From Pseudonocardia terrae (GTDB taxonomy: Bacteria; Actinomycetota; Actinomycetes; Mycobacteriales; Pseudonocardiaceae), in the NCBI RefSeq assembly GCF_021343995.1, contig NZ_JAJTTE010000001.1:224518-288517 (forward strand): a stretch of 64,000 nucleotides of DNA. Direction: 5' to 3'. The notes beneath the pieces are model-generated. The model did no database searches. It was not told the origin of the DNA and worked only from the letters and a program-made list of their open reading frames with translations. Shown piece after piece: positions 51,066-59,574 of the stretch (within the stretch, counting starts at the first letter, position 1; each line of letters opens with the position of its first letter). The translations under genes and the position numbers were made by a program.

Positions 51066-52651
51066 CGCGGCGCCGGCTCCGGGCGCGGCACGGCCGGCCC
51101 GAGCCGGCCGAGCCGGTGCACGGGCAGCCCCGCCAGCAACCCGCGGGCGGCGATTCCGCGGATCTCCTCGGGCCCGGCCCCTTCCGCGGCCAGGACGTCG
51201 TTGGCCGCGAGTACACCGGTCATCGCGGCCCGTTCCATCAGCCCCGACGGGTAGGGGCACTCCACGAAGTCCCCCGCGACCCGGACGCCGGGCGCGTCCG
51301 TCACCACGCCCGGGCGCGTGCCGGCGGTGCCGGGCGGGAAGGCGGGAGCGGTGGCCTCGAGGCGTTCCTGCAGGTGGACGACCTCCGCCGCGGCGGTCTC
51401 CGGCCACAGCCCCGCCAGCTCGGCCCGCATCCGGGCGGTGGCGGTCGTGACGTCGGGGGCGCGGCAGGCGTAGGAGTGCAGCTCCACGACGGAGCCGCCG
51501 GTACGCGCGGCCCAGCGCGCCGACTCGCCCTCCAGCCGGGAGTACACGGTGACCGAGTCGAGCGTCGGCTCGCCGGAGACCGCGCTGAACACCGCCCGCT
51601 CCGGCCGGACGTCCCGGTCCAGCCAGAGCCGCGTGACGGCGAACGGCGGCGCGACCGACAGGGCCGCCGCCCGGCCCGCGAGGTCCGGGGCGACCGGCGA
51701 CCCGCCGAGCAGTGTCCGCAGCGCCCCCGGGTCCAGCGCGAGCACCACGTGCTCGGCCTCGACGGACCCGCCCGCGCCGTGCACCCTCCAGGCCCGCCCC
51801 GCGCGCTCCAGCGAGGTGACCCGCATCCCGACGCGGATGTCGGCACCGAGCCCGCGCAGGTACGCGGCCAGCGGCGCCCAGATCGCCGTGAGGTGGTCCT
51901 CGGCGGGCGCGTCGAAGCCGATACCCGCCGGGTTGCCCAGGAAGTAGTAGTGGAACATCGCCACGAGCTCGGCCGCCGACAGCCCGGCCTGGTCGCAGAA
52001 GAAGGACCGGGCGAAGGCCTCGAACAGCATCTGCCGCGCCCGTTCCGACACCCCGAGCCGGGCGAGGAACTCTCCGGCGCTCATGCCGTCGAACCGCGCG
52101 GCGGTGTCCTCCGGGTCGTGCGCCAGCAGGGCGAAACCGAGGCTCGCGTCCGCCCCGGCGATCTCGCGCAGCCGAAGGCTGGGGGAGCGGGCGAACAAGG
52201 CGAGGAGGTTCAGCGGCGGCGCGGCCGGCAGGTCGCCCAGGTCCTCGGCCGGCCACCGGCGCGAGATCACCGGATAGCCCTCGACCGGGCGCAGGAACCC
52301 GAGCTCCGGGTCGATCCGCCGCAGGATCGAGCGCCACGTGTCGTAGTGCCGGAAGAAGGCGTGGAACCCGTGCTCGACGACCTGCCCCGACCCGTCCGGC
52401 AGGGTGTGCGGCCAGGCGCCGAGCCGCCCGCCCAGGGTCTCCGCCGCCTCCAGGAGGGTGACCGCCACCCCGCGCTCGGCGAGCACCACCGCCGCGCTGA
52501 CGCCCGCGATCCCGCCGCCGACCACGACCGCGCGCGTGCCGGGCCGTACCCGGCGGGGCCGGTCGGGCCGGGCGGGGACGAGGACCTGCGGCCGGCGGCG
52601 CCACGGGAGGGTGCGCCCCGCGCCCCCACGATGCCCACCCGGAAGATTCAC
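51062..52651 (-). CDS. FAD-dependent carotenoid desaturase/isomerase-like oxidoreductase
   Basis: 529-aa flavoprotein. After about 40 basic, Pro-rich residues comes the FAD motif AVVVGGGIAGVSAAVVLAERG with LLEAAETLGGR. The middle region resembles phytoene/zeta-carotene desaturases and isorenieratene-synthase-like enzymes, and CPYPSGLMERAAMTGVLAAN is the family C-terminal FAD segment. No other carotenoid gene is in the window. GTG 52651 is chosen because TAGGCT lies 7 nt upstream and no ribosome-binding site is present. It is divergent from the luciferase-like gene. Confidence 0.87.
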   Translation of the reverse strand: MNLPGGHRGGAGRTLPWRRRPQVLVPARPDRPRRVRPGTRAVVVGGGIAGVSAAVVLAERGVAVTLLEAAETLGGRLGAWPHTLPDGSGQVVEHGFHAFFRHYDTWRSILRRIDPELGFLRPVEGYPVISRRWPAEDLGDLPAAPPLNLLALFARSPSLRLREIAGADASLGFALLAHDPEDTAARFDGMSAGEFLARLGVSERARQMLFEAFARSFFCDQAGLSAAELVAMFHYYFLGNPAGIGFDAPAEDHLTAIWAPLAAYLRGLGADIRVGMRVTSLERAGRAWRVHGAGGSVEAEHVVLALDPGALRTLLGGSPVAPDLAGRAAALSVAPPFAVTRLWLDRDVRPERAVFSAVSGEPTLDSVTVYSRLEGESARWAARTGGSVVELHSYACRAPDVTTATARMRAELAGLWPETAAAEVVHLQERLEATAPAFPPGTAGTRPGVVTDAPGVRVAGDFVECPYPSGLMERAAMTGVLAANDVLAAEGAGPEEIRGIAARGLLAGLPVHRLGRLGPAVPRPEPAPR

Positions 52652-52658
52652 ACCCGGA

Positions 52659-52664
52659 AGCCTA
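52659..52664 (-). promoter_or_regulatory. -10 element for leaderless desaturase-like gene
   Basis: TAGGCT on the minus strand, 7 nt before GTG 52651. Confidence 0.45.
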
Positions 52665-52754
52665 CGGACGGGCACCGACAGGAATGCACGACGTGTAGGG
52701 CCCGGTTGCCGGGGAAGGGGAACACCCCGCAACGGAGCACGCGAGGAGGAACGC

Positions 52755-53600
52755 ATGTCGGTGGACCTGGGGCGCTACGGGATCTGGCTGCGCCGCGACC
52801 AGCTCACCCCCGAGCTCGCGACGGAGATCGAGTCGCTCGGCTACGGCGTGATCTGGATCGGCGGCTCGCCGCCCGCCGACCTGGCCCTGCCGGAGGAGCT
52901 GCTGGCGGCGACGGAGCGGATCGCGATCGCGACCGGCATCGTCAACATCTGGCAGGCGCCCGCGCCCGAGGTCGCGGAGTCCTACCACCGCATCGAGAAG
53001 GCGTACCCCGGCCGCTTCCTCCTCGGGGTCGGCATCGGGCACCCCGAGGCGACCCAGGAGTACCGCTCGCCGTACGACACGATCGTCGGCTACCTCGACG
53101 ATCTCGACGCCGGCGGTGTCCCGGTCGCGGGCCGTGCCCTGGCGGCGCTGGGCCCGAAGGTGCTGCGGCTGTCGGGGGAGCGGACCGCGGGAGCGGCTCC
53201 CTACCTGACCACGCCGCGGCACACCGCCGAGGCCCGCGAGATCCTCGGGGCGGGCCCGCTGCTCGCCCCCGAGCACAAGGTCGTCCTCTCCACCGACCCG
53301 GAGTACGCGCGGAAGGTCGGCCGGCCGAAGGTCCGCGACCCCTACCTGCGCCTGTCCAACTACCGCCGCAACCTGCTGCGCACCGGCTTCACCACCGAGG
53401 ACCTCGACACCGCCAGCGACCGCACGATCGACGCCCTGGTCCTGCACGGCGACGCGGCCACCGTCGCGGCCGGGCTGAACGCGCACCTCGAGGCGGGCGC
53501 CGACCACATCGGCGCCCAGATCCTCACCGCGTCCGGCACGCCCGACGACGAGTACCGCGGCGCCCTGCGCGCCCTGGCCGCGGAGCTCGGACTGAGCTGA
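52755..53600 (+). CDS. Luciferase-like (LLM class) F420-dependent oxidoreductase
   Basis: 281-aa TIM-barrel protein of the luciferase-like family, MSMEG-type F420 subgroup. It has GRYGIWLRRDQLTPE, ESLGYGVIWIGGSPPAD, ATGIVNIWQAPAPEVA and RFLLGVGIGHPEA with the conserved Gly-rich phosphate site. It likely uses coenzyme F420 to reduce or oxidise a small molecule; substrate unknown. ATG follows GAGGAGGAACGC. Confidence 0.9.
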   Translation: MSVDLGRYGIWLRRDQLTPELATEIESLGYGVIWIGGSPPADLALPEELLAATERIAIATGIVNIWQAPAPEVAESYHRIEKAYPGRFLLGVGIGHPEATQEYRSPYDTIVGYLDDLDAGGVPVAGRALAALGPKVLRLSGERTAGAAPYLTTPRHTAEAREILGAGPLLAPEHKVVLSTDPEYARKVGRPKVRDPYLRLSNYRRNLLRTGFTTEDLDTASDRTIDALVLHGDAATVAAGLNAHLEAGADHIGAQILTASGTPDDEYRGALRALAAELGLS

Positions 53601-53645
53601 GCCTGGCGTCAGCGGGGCGATCACGGCGGTGGGAGACTGCCTCCC

Positions 53646-55871
53646 GTGCGCGGGCGGGCCTGGATCGGGGAGCTGCGCACCTGGGTGACGGGCGTGGACC
53701 CCGGCCTGGGCCGGCTGCGGCTCGCCGGGGTGGCGACGGCGGCCATGGTGCTCGCCGTCGTGCTCATGTCCGTCGTCCGGGGGATCACCGGGCAGCCCGT
53801 CACCGTGGTGGTGTTCGCGGCGGTGCTGGCGATGGTCAGCAACCTGTCGGTGAACGAGCCGGACAACCACCGCCGCCGCGTCACCACCGCGCTGATGGTG
53901 CTGCCCGCGGCCGCGGCAACGGTCCTCGGCACGCTCCTGGCCGAGCACCGGCTCGTCTCGGACACGGTGTTCGTGCTGGTCATGATGGTGGCGGTGTGGG
54001 TCCGTCGGTACGGCCCGCGCGGGATGGCGCTGGGCATGGCGATGTTCATGCCCTTCTTCTTCACCCAGTTCCTGCAGGCCCGGCCGGCGCAGCTGCCCGC
54101 CCTGCTGGCGGCCGTGGCCGTCGGCTTCGGGTCGACGTGGCTGCTGCGCGGCTGGGTGTTCGCCGAGAAGCCCGAGAAGGTGCTCGACAGCCTGCTCCGG
54201 GCGCTCCGGGCGCACGTGCACGCCCTGGCGCTGGCCGTGATCGACGTCCTCGAGGCACCCGCGGACGACGCGAAGGACATCGACACCGCGCTGTCCGACA
54301 TGCACCGCCGCCGCGTCCGGCTCAACGACACGATGCTGCTGGTCGTCGACCGGATCGAGCAGCTGCGCGACGAACGGGAGGGGCCCGCCGAGGAGGCCGG
54401 CGAGGACGATCCCCGGCGCGCGCTGTCCTTCGCCGTCGCCGATCTGGAGCTGGCCGCCGAACGGCTCGCGGTCTCGACCCGGCGGCTGGCCGACGACCCC
54501 GAGCGGCCGGGCGCGCTCGAGCCCGAGGTGCGGGAGGCGTTGCTCGACGGGGTACGCGGCATCGCCTCGGCGACCGCGACCGGCGCGCCGGAGGCGATGC
54601 GCGGCGCGGTCCTCGCCGGGGCCCGGGGCAGCGTGGAGGAGCTCGTGGCCGAGCACAGCGGCGCGCGGCCCCGGGAGCAGCGGGTCGCGTTCGCGATCGT
54701 CCGGCTGGCCGACGCGCTCGACGGCCGCGAGAGCGCCGTCCCGCCGCCGATCACCCTGGCCGAGCCGACCGACGACGAGAAGGCGGACGAGGAGGCCGAC
54801 GAGGCCGCGCCCGGCCGCCCGGTCGACCGGATCGCGCTGTCCACCCGGCAGGCCGTCCAGGTCGGGGTCGCGACCAGCCTGGCGATCGTGGTGGGCGAGC
54901 TGATCTCCCCGGCCCGCTGGTACTGGGCGGTGATCGCGGCGTTCGTCGTCTTCGCGGGCACCGCGAGCCGCGGCGACGTCCTCGCCCGCGGCTGGCAACG
55001 GCTGCTCGGGACCGTCGGCGGCGTCGTGGCGGGCATGCTGCTGGCCTTCCTCGTCGGCGGGCGCCCGATCCCCACGCTGATCCTGCTGGCCACCTGCGTC
55101 TTCCTGGCGCTGTACCTGTTCCGGATCTCCGTCGCGCTGCTCGCCTTCTGGATCACCGCGGTGCTCGCCCTGCTCTACGGCCTGATCGGCCAGTTCTCGG
55201 TGGAGACGCTCGTGCTGCGGGTGGCCGAGACGGCGGCCGGGGGTGCGCTCGGCGCCCTCGCCGCGCTCGTCGTGCTCCCCAAGCACACCCGGGCGGCCTT
55301 CCGCGAGGCGCTCGACGACACCGTGCTGGCCCTCGACGAGGCCCTCGAGGCGACCGTGGACCGGCTGACCGGGCGCCCGCCGACGGGGCTGCCGGTCGAG
55401 CTCGCGCGGACCGCGGACGAGAAGCTCGGGACGCTGCGCCAGCGGGCCAAACCACTGGACAACCCGCTGCCCCGGCGGCACGGACGCGGCAGCTACCAGC
55501 GCGCCCTGCGGGTCCTGACGGCCGTGGACCACTACACCCGCGCGCTCGCGCGGCTCTCCGACCGGATCGTCGTCCCCGGGTGGGCGCCGACGCTCGATCC
55601 GGTCGTCGAGCGCATCCGGGCCAACATCGCGGGCCTGGGCGAGCTGCTACGGCCCGGCGGCCCGGCAGGGGCCGAGGGGATCCTCTCCGCCGAGGACCTG
55701 GTCGACGCGGCCGAGGCGTGGGCGGCGCGCTGCGACGACCCCGGCCTGCGCCGGGACATGCTCTCCGCGGTCCGGCCGCTGCGGCGGATCGACCAGGTCG
55801 TCGTCGGCTTCGCGTGCGACCTCGCCGGCCCGGCCGGCCGGGCTCAGGAGCCGGCGGAGTCGCGCGGGTAG
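53646..55871 (+). CDS. FUSC family membrane protein
   Basis: 741-aa protein with two hydrophobic blocks of about six helices each (residues about 25-170 and 410-545), each followed by a long helical cytoplasmic region. This is the fusaric-acid-resistance/aromatic-efflux (FUSC, YccS-like) layout. RWYWAVIAAFVVFAGTASRGD in the second block is the most typical segment. Possible aromatic acid or drug exporter. The GTG start is preceded by GGGAG-actg-CCTCCC, a small inverted repeat. Its last 28 bp overlap the tail of the convergent MFS gene. Confidence 0.87.
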   Translation: MRGRAWIGELRTWVTGVDPGLGRLRLAGVATAAMVLAVVLMSVVRGITGQPVTVVVFAAVLAMVSNLSVNEPDNHRRRVTTALMVLPAAAATVLGTLLAEHRLVSDTVFVLVMMVAVWVRRYGPRGMALGMAMFMPFFFTQFLQARPAQLPALLAAVAVGFGSTWLLRGWVFAEKPEKVLDSLLRALRAHVHALALAVIDVLEAPADDAKDIDTALSDMHRRRVRLNDTMLLVVDRIEQLRDEREGPAEEAGEDDPRRALSFAVADLELAAERLAVSTRRLADDPERPGALEPEVREALLDGVRGIASATATGAPEAMRGAVLAGARGSVEELVAEHSGARPREQRVAFAIVRLADALDGRESAVPPPITLAEPTDDEKADEEADEAAPGRPVDRIALSTRQAVQVGVATSLAIVVGELISPARWYWAVIAAFVVFAGTASRGDVLARGWQRLLGTVGGVVAGMLLAFLVGGRPIPTLILLATCVFLALYLFRISVALLAFWITAVLALLYGLIGQFSVETLVLRVAETAAGGALGALAALVVLPKHTRAAFREALDDTVLALDEALEATVDRLTGRPPTGLPVELARTADEKLGTLRQRAKPLDNPLPRRHGRGSYQRALRVLTAVDHYTRALARLSDRIVVPGWAPTLDPVVERIRANIAGLGELLRPGGPAGAEGILSAEDLVDAAEAWAARCDDPGLRRDMLSAVRPLRRIDQVVVGFACDLAGPAGRAQEPAESRG

Positions 55872-57358
55872 GTCTGCGGGGCGTTGATCCCGCAGTGCGC
55901 GCAGCGCTCGAGCGGGATCCGCTCCAGCGGTGGCCCGACGGGCTCGGGTTCGGCCTGCCGGGGCTCCGCGCCCAGCCGGCTGCGGATCGTCACCGCGGAC
56001 ACCAGCCCGCCCAGCACCAGCAACCCCGCGCCGATCAGCAGTGCCGTGTGGAACCCCGCGTTGAAGTCGACGGGGTCGGAGTAGTCGACGTTGCCGATCC
56101 CGGCCACCCCCGGGATGACCGCGACGGCGAGCAGCCCGGCGGCGCGGGCGACCGCGTTGTTCACGCCGGACGCGGCCCCGGCGAAGCGGTCGGGGGCGGC
56201 GTCGAGCACGGTCGCGGTCAGCGGCGCGACGGTGAGGGTGAGGCCCGCGGCGAAGACCAGGACCCCGGGCAGCACGTCGGTCAGCCAGGACGCCCCCGGT
56301 CCGATGCGCAGCATGAGCAGCAGCCCGCACGCGGCGAGGACCGGCCCGACGGTCATCGGGATCCGGGGCCCGATCCGCTCGGCGAGCGCACCGGACCGCG
56401 CCGAGAACAGCAGCATGACGACCGTGACGGGCAGCAGCCCGGCACCGGCGAGGACCGGCGGGAACCCCGCCACGATCTGCAGCTGCAGCACCAGCAGCAG
56501 GAACAGCGCGCCGAGCGCGGCGTACACGAGCAGGGTGACGACGTTGGCCGCCGCGAAGACCCGGTCGGCGAACAGCACCGGCGGCACCAGCGGGTGCCGG
56601 GACCGCCGCTCCACCAGCACGAACACCCCGAGCGCCACGATCCCGACGACCAACGCGGTCCACAGCCCGGCCGTGCGCTCGCCGGCGCCCAGCCCGGTGA
56701 GCGACCAGGTGAGACCGGCGAGCCCGACCACCGCCAGCGCCGTGCCGGCCAGGTCCAGCCCGCGTGCCGCCGCCACGTCGCGGGTCTCCGGCACGTGCCG
56801 CAGCGCCACCGTGACGACGACCGCGGCGAGCGGCAGGTTCAGCAGGAACACCGCGCGCCAGGTCCACTCCACGAGCCAGCCCCCGAGGAAGGGGCCGACC
56901 GCGCCGGCGATGCCGCCGAGGCCGGACCAGGCACCGACCGCGGCGGCCCGGTCCTTGCCGTGGAACGACGCGGAGATGATCGCGAGGCTGCCCGGGGTCA
57001 GCAACGCCCCGCCGACCCCCTGCAGCGCCCGCGCCGCCACCAGCGCCCCGATGTTCGGGGCGAGCCCGCACGCCAGCGAGGCCAGCGCGAACCACACGAC
57101 GCCGATCACGAACACCCGGCGCCGCCCGTAGCGGTCGCCCAGCGAACCGCCGAGCAGGATCAGCGAGGCCAGGCTGAGGGTGTAGGCGTTGACGGTCCAC
57201 TGGAGCCCGGTGAAGCCCGCGTCGAGGTCCCGGCCGATGTCCGCGAGGGCCACGTTGACCACGGTGCCGTCGAGCATCGCGAGGCTCGAGCCGAGGACGG
57301 TCGTGAGGAGCACCCACCGCCCGGCCCGCGTGCCCATCCGCAGCCCCTGCTCCGCCAT
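55844..57358 (-). CDS. MFS drug exporter, DHA2 (14-TM) type
   Basis: 504-aa major facilitator. It has the motif LDGTVVNVALADIGRDL in helix 1, the DHA2 motif GGSLGDRYGRRRV between helices 2 and 3, GPFLGGWLVEWTWRAVFLLN in helix 5, and about 14 membrane segments. These proteins expel drugs, dyes or metabolites with protons. The hydrophilic tail ends with a CAHCG pair, not usual for the family. ATG 57358 has TAGGGT 7 nt upstream and no ribosome-binding site. Confidence 0.92.
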   Translation of the reverse strand: MAEQGLRMGTRAGRWVLLTTVLGSSLAMLDGTVVNVALADIGRDLDAGFTGLQWTVNAYTLSLASLILLGGSLGDRYGRRRVFVIGVVWFALASLACGLAPNIGALVAARALQGVGGALLTPGSLAIISASFHGKDRAAAVGAWSGLGGIAGAVGPFLGGWLVEWTWRAVFLLNLPLAAVVVTVALRHVPETRDVAAARGLDLAGTALAVVGLAGLTWSLTGLGAGERTAGLWTALVVGIVALGVFVLVERRSRHPLVPPVLFADRVFAAANVVTLLVYAALGALFLLLVLQLQIVAGFPPVLAGAGLLPVTVVMLLFSARSGALAERIGPRIPMTVGPVLAACGLLLMLRIGPGASWLTDVLPGVLVFAAGLTLTVAPLTATVLDAAPDRFAGAASGVNNAVARAAGLLAVAVIPGVAGIGNVDYSDPVDFNAGFHTALLIGAGLLVLGGLVSAVTIRSRLGAEPRQAEPEPVGPPLERIPLERCAHCGINAPQTYPRDSAGS

Positions 57359-57365
57359 GCGCCGG

Positions 57366-57371
57366 ACCCTA
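57366..57371 (-). promoter_or_regulatory. -10 element for leaderless MFS gene
   Basis: TAGGGT on the minus strand, 7 nt before ATG 57358. Confidence 0.45.
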
Positions 57372-57432
57372 GCCCGCCCGTGGCGGGCGCACCTCGTAAT
57401 CTCGGCCGGTCGGTCGGCGGGCGAGGGGAAGT

Positions 57433-58170
57433 GTGGACGTGGCGGTGAACGTGACGGTCGGACCGGACCGGGTCGGCGTGATCGAGCTGGACCGGCCGGA
57501 ACGGCGCAACGCGCTCAACGTCGAGACCTGCGGGCGGATCGTCGAGGCGACGGAGGAGCTGCGCGCGGCCGCGGTCCGCGCGGTCGTGGTGACCGGCACC
57601 GGGACCAGCTTCTGCTCCGGCGCGGACTTCGGCGAGGTCTACGGCGAGGGGTTCCGGGACGCGCTGCACGCCGCCCTCGGCGCCGTGCACTCCCTGCCGG
57701 TGCCGGTGGTCGCCGCCGTGAACGGGCCGGCGATCGGGGCCGGCACGCAGCTCGCCATCGCCTGCGACCTGCGCGTCGCCGCCGAGGGCGCGGTGTTCGC
57801 GCTGCCCACCGCCCGGCTCGGGCTCGCGGTCAACCCCTGGACGATCCGCCGGCTCGCGCAGGTCGCGGGCGGGGCCACGGCCCGGGCGTTGCTCCTCGCC
57901 TGCGACACGGTGGGTGCCGAGCTCGCCCTGAACCGAGGCCTGGTGGACCGCCTCGGCACGCTCGACGACGCCCGCGCTCTCGCCGTGGAGCTGGCCGGCC
58001 TCGCGCCGCTCACCCTGGCCTACAACAAGCTGGTGCTCGACCGCGTCGAGCTGGGGGAGGAGGACCGCCTCCTCGCCGAGGCGTTCGAGGGCTGCTGGCG
58101 CAGCGCGGACCTCGAGGAGGGCCGGACGGCACGATCGGAGAAGCGCGTCCCGGCGTACGAGGGCCGCTGA
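57433..58170 (+). CDS. Enoyl-CoA hydratase/isomerase family (crotonase) protein lacking usual glutamates
   Basis: 245-aa crotonase-fold protein. GVIELDRPERRNALN, GTSFCSGADFGEV and VNGPAIGAGTQLAIACDLRVA form the CoA site and oxyanion hole. By hand alignment the two catalytic Glu of hydratases are replaced (LPTARLGL instead of PE.xLG, and ATARALLLA in the second position), so it is unlikely to hydrate 2-enoyl-CoA in the usual way. Another crotonase-fold reaction or a non-catalytic CoA binder is possible. GTG follows GAGGGGAA. Confidence 0.87.
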   Translation: MDVAVNVTVGPDRVGVIELDRPERRNALNVETCGRIVEATEELRAAAVRAVVVTGTGTSFCSGADFGEVYGEGFRDALHAALGAVHSLPVPVVAAVNGPAIGAGTQLAIACDLRVAAEGAVFALPTARLGLAVNPWTIRRLAQVAGGATARALLLACDTVGAELALNRGLVDRLGTLDDARALAVELAGLAPLTLAYNKLVLDRVELGEEDRLLAEAFEGCWRSADLEEGRTARSEKRVPAYEGR

Positions 58171-58377
58171 CCGCCCGGGTCCCTCCGGCACCGGCGCTGG
58201 TCCGTTCGGTCCTGCCCGGGCACTCCGGGTAGTCGGATCGGGCGGGTGGTCGTGAGGGTGATGCCCCCGTCTCACCCGAAGGGCTCGATGTCGACGGATC
58301 GTCACCCCCGCGCGGCCCGGGTCGTCACCCGCCCCGGCGCCCGGTCGTTGAGCCGGGAAGGACGTGCGGCAGGTGAG

Positions 58378-59136
58378 GTGAGGATGGTCCGGCAGGACGG
58401 ACGGCGGGTGGCCGGGCGGGCACGCCCCGCCGCGGTGAGCGGCGCCGTGGTGGCGGGGGTGATCGCCCTCGTTGTCGGCCTGGTCGGCTTCGGGCCCGCG
58501 GCGGCCCGGCCGGACGTCCGGCCGGTCGTGCCCTCGATCGGCGGGCTGTTCGACCCGTCCCCCTCGGCGGCTCCGGCGGAGAACGCCGACGCCGCGGCCG
58601 GGGCCACGCACGAGGACGCGACCGACACCGCCCACCCCGCCGATCCCGCGGCCACCGCGCCGGACGCGCCGGCGGAGCGGGCCGCCGACCCCGGTCGGGG
58701 CGCGCCGACCCGGCTGGGCGCCGCGGTCCCGGCGGCCGACCCGAGCGCTCGCAGCGAGGCGCCCACGACCTACCCGAACGGCGTCGCCGGTACCCCGTGC
58801 ACCGCGACGGCCCGGGCGTGCGTGGACGTCGTCGGGCGCAAGGCCTGGCTGATGGACGGTGGCACGGTCGTGCGCGGGCCGGTGCAGGTGCAGACCGGTG
58901 ACCAGGAGGACCCGACGCCGCTCGGCACCTTCTCGGTGCAGTGGAAGGCCGAGCAGTACACGAGCCGCGAGTACCTGGTCCAGATGCCCTACTCGGTGTT
59001 CTTCGCCCCCGGCGGCGTCGCCTTCCACCAGGGCCGGCAGGACACGCCGTCGGCCGGCTGCGTGAAGCTCCTCGAGGCCGACGCGAAGGCCTTCTTCACC
59101 CACCTCCAGGTCGGCGACGAGGTACAGGTCACGTGA
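58378..59136 (+). CDS. L,D-transpeptidase (YkuD) with membrane anchor
   Basis: 252-aa protein. A basic N terminus and one membrane helix (AVSGAVVAGVIALVVGLVGF) are followed by an Ala/Pro/Asp-rich linker of about 100 residues and a C-terminal YkuD domain. The catalytic block reads FHQGRQDTPSAGCVKL: His, then Ser-x-Gly-Cys with the nucleophilic Cys; the usual Arg after it is Lys. It should make 3-3 cross-links in peptidoglycan or attach proteins. The start is uncertain: GTG 58378 or ATG 58384; an open frame from GTG 58246 is longer. The 207-bp gap upstream shows no clear promoter. Confidence 0.85.
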   Translation: MRMVRQDGRRVAGRARPAAVSGAVVAGVIALVVGLVGFGPAAARPDVRPVVPSIGGLFDPSPSAAPAENADAAAGATHEDATDTAHPADPAATAPDAPAERAADPGRGAPTRLGAAVPAADPSARSEAPTTYPNGVAGTPCTATARACVDVVGRKAWLMDGGTVVRGPVQVQTGDQEDPTPLGTFSVQWKAEQYTSREYLVQMPYSVFFAPGGVAFHQGRQDTPSAGCVKLLEADAKAFFTHLQVGDEVQVT

Positions 59137-59166
59137 AGGACACCCTAAGTCCTGGCGCAGATCGGG

Positions 59167-59183
59167 TTCTACGTCGAGTAGAA
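59167..59183. promoter_or_regulatory. Inverted repeat operator of the BlaI-like gene
   Basis: TTCTAC-GTCGA-GTAGAA, perfect 6-bp arms. It overlaps the -10 element at 59179-59184, as expected for autorepression by a BlaI/MecI protein, whose operators are TAC...GTA dyads. Confidence 0.6.
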
Positions 59184-59184
59184 T
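59179..59184 (+). promoter_or_regulatory. -10 element for leaderless blaI-like gene
   Basis: TAGAAT, 7 nt before GTG 59192, no ribosome-binding site. Confidence 0.5.
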
Positions 59185-59191
59185 CGATCCC

Positions 59192-59545
59192 GTGCCGAGC
59201 CTGGGTGAGTTGGAACGTGCGGTCATGGAGGTCCTCTGGGCCGCAGCCCACGAAGGACGGGGCGCGCTGACCGCCCGCGAGGTGCAGGAGGCGCTCGCCG
59301 ATCGCGAGCTGGCCACCACGACCGTGCTCACGGTGCTGGGCCGCCTGGAGCGCAAGCAGCTCGTCGTCCGCACGCGGGACGGCCGGGCGCACCACTACCG
59401 CGCCACGGCGAGCCGTGAGGACCACGTCGCCGAGCTGATGAACGACGCGCTCGACGGCGCGCCGGACCGCGGCGCCGCCCTCGCCCGCTTCCTCGGCTCG
59501 ATCCCCGACGAGGAGCGCCGCAAGTTGCGGGACCTGCTCGACTAG
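59192..59545 (+). CDS. BlaI/MecI-family transcriptional repressor
   Basis: 117-aa winged helix repressor: LGELERAVMEVLWAA, LTAREVQEALADRELATTTVLTVLGRLERKQLV-type recognition helix and RDGRAHHYRA wing, then a short dimerisation tail. In related systems proteolysis by a partner membrane protease relieves repression. The M56 peptidase gene follows at once. The pair resembles Rv1846c-Rv1845c of M. tuberculosis. Being next to an L,D-transpeptidase, it may respond to cell-wall stress or beta-lactams (inference). Confidence 0.93.
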   Translation: MPSLGELERAVMEVLWAAAHEGRGALTAREVQEALADRELATTTVLTVLGRLERKQLVVRTRDGRAHHYRATASREDHVAELMNDALDGAPDRGAALARFLGSIPDEERRKLRDLLD

Positions 59546-59562
59546 TCCCGCCGGGCCTCCCG

Positions 59563-59568
59563 GACAAT
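59563..59568 (+). promoter_or_regulatory. -10-like element before the M56 peptidase gene
   Basis: GACAAT, 6 nt before ATG 59575. It could give a separate leaderless message. Confidence 0.35.
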
Positions 59569-59574
59569 GGGTCG

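Noticed and set aside
58246..58377. Longer start for the L,D-transpeptidase at GTG 58246
   Set aside because: The extra 44 residues lack domain features and the membrane anchor follows the later start; not fully excluded.
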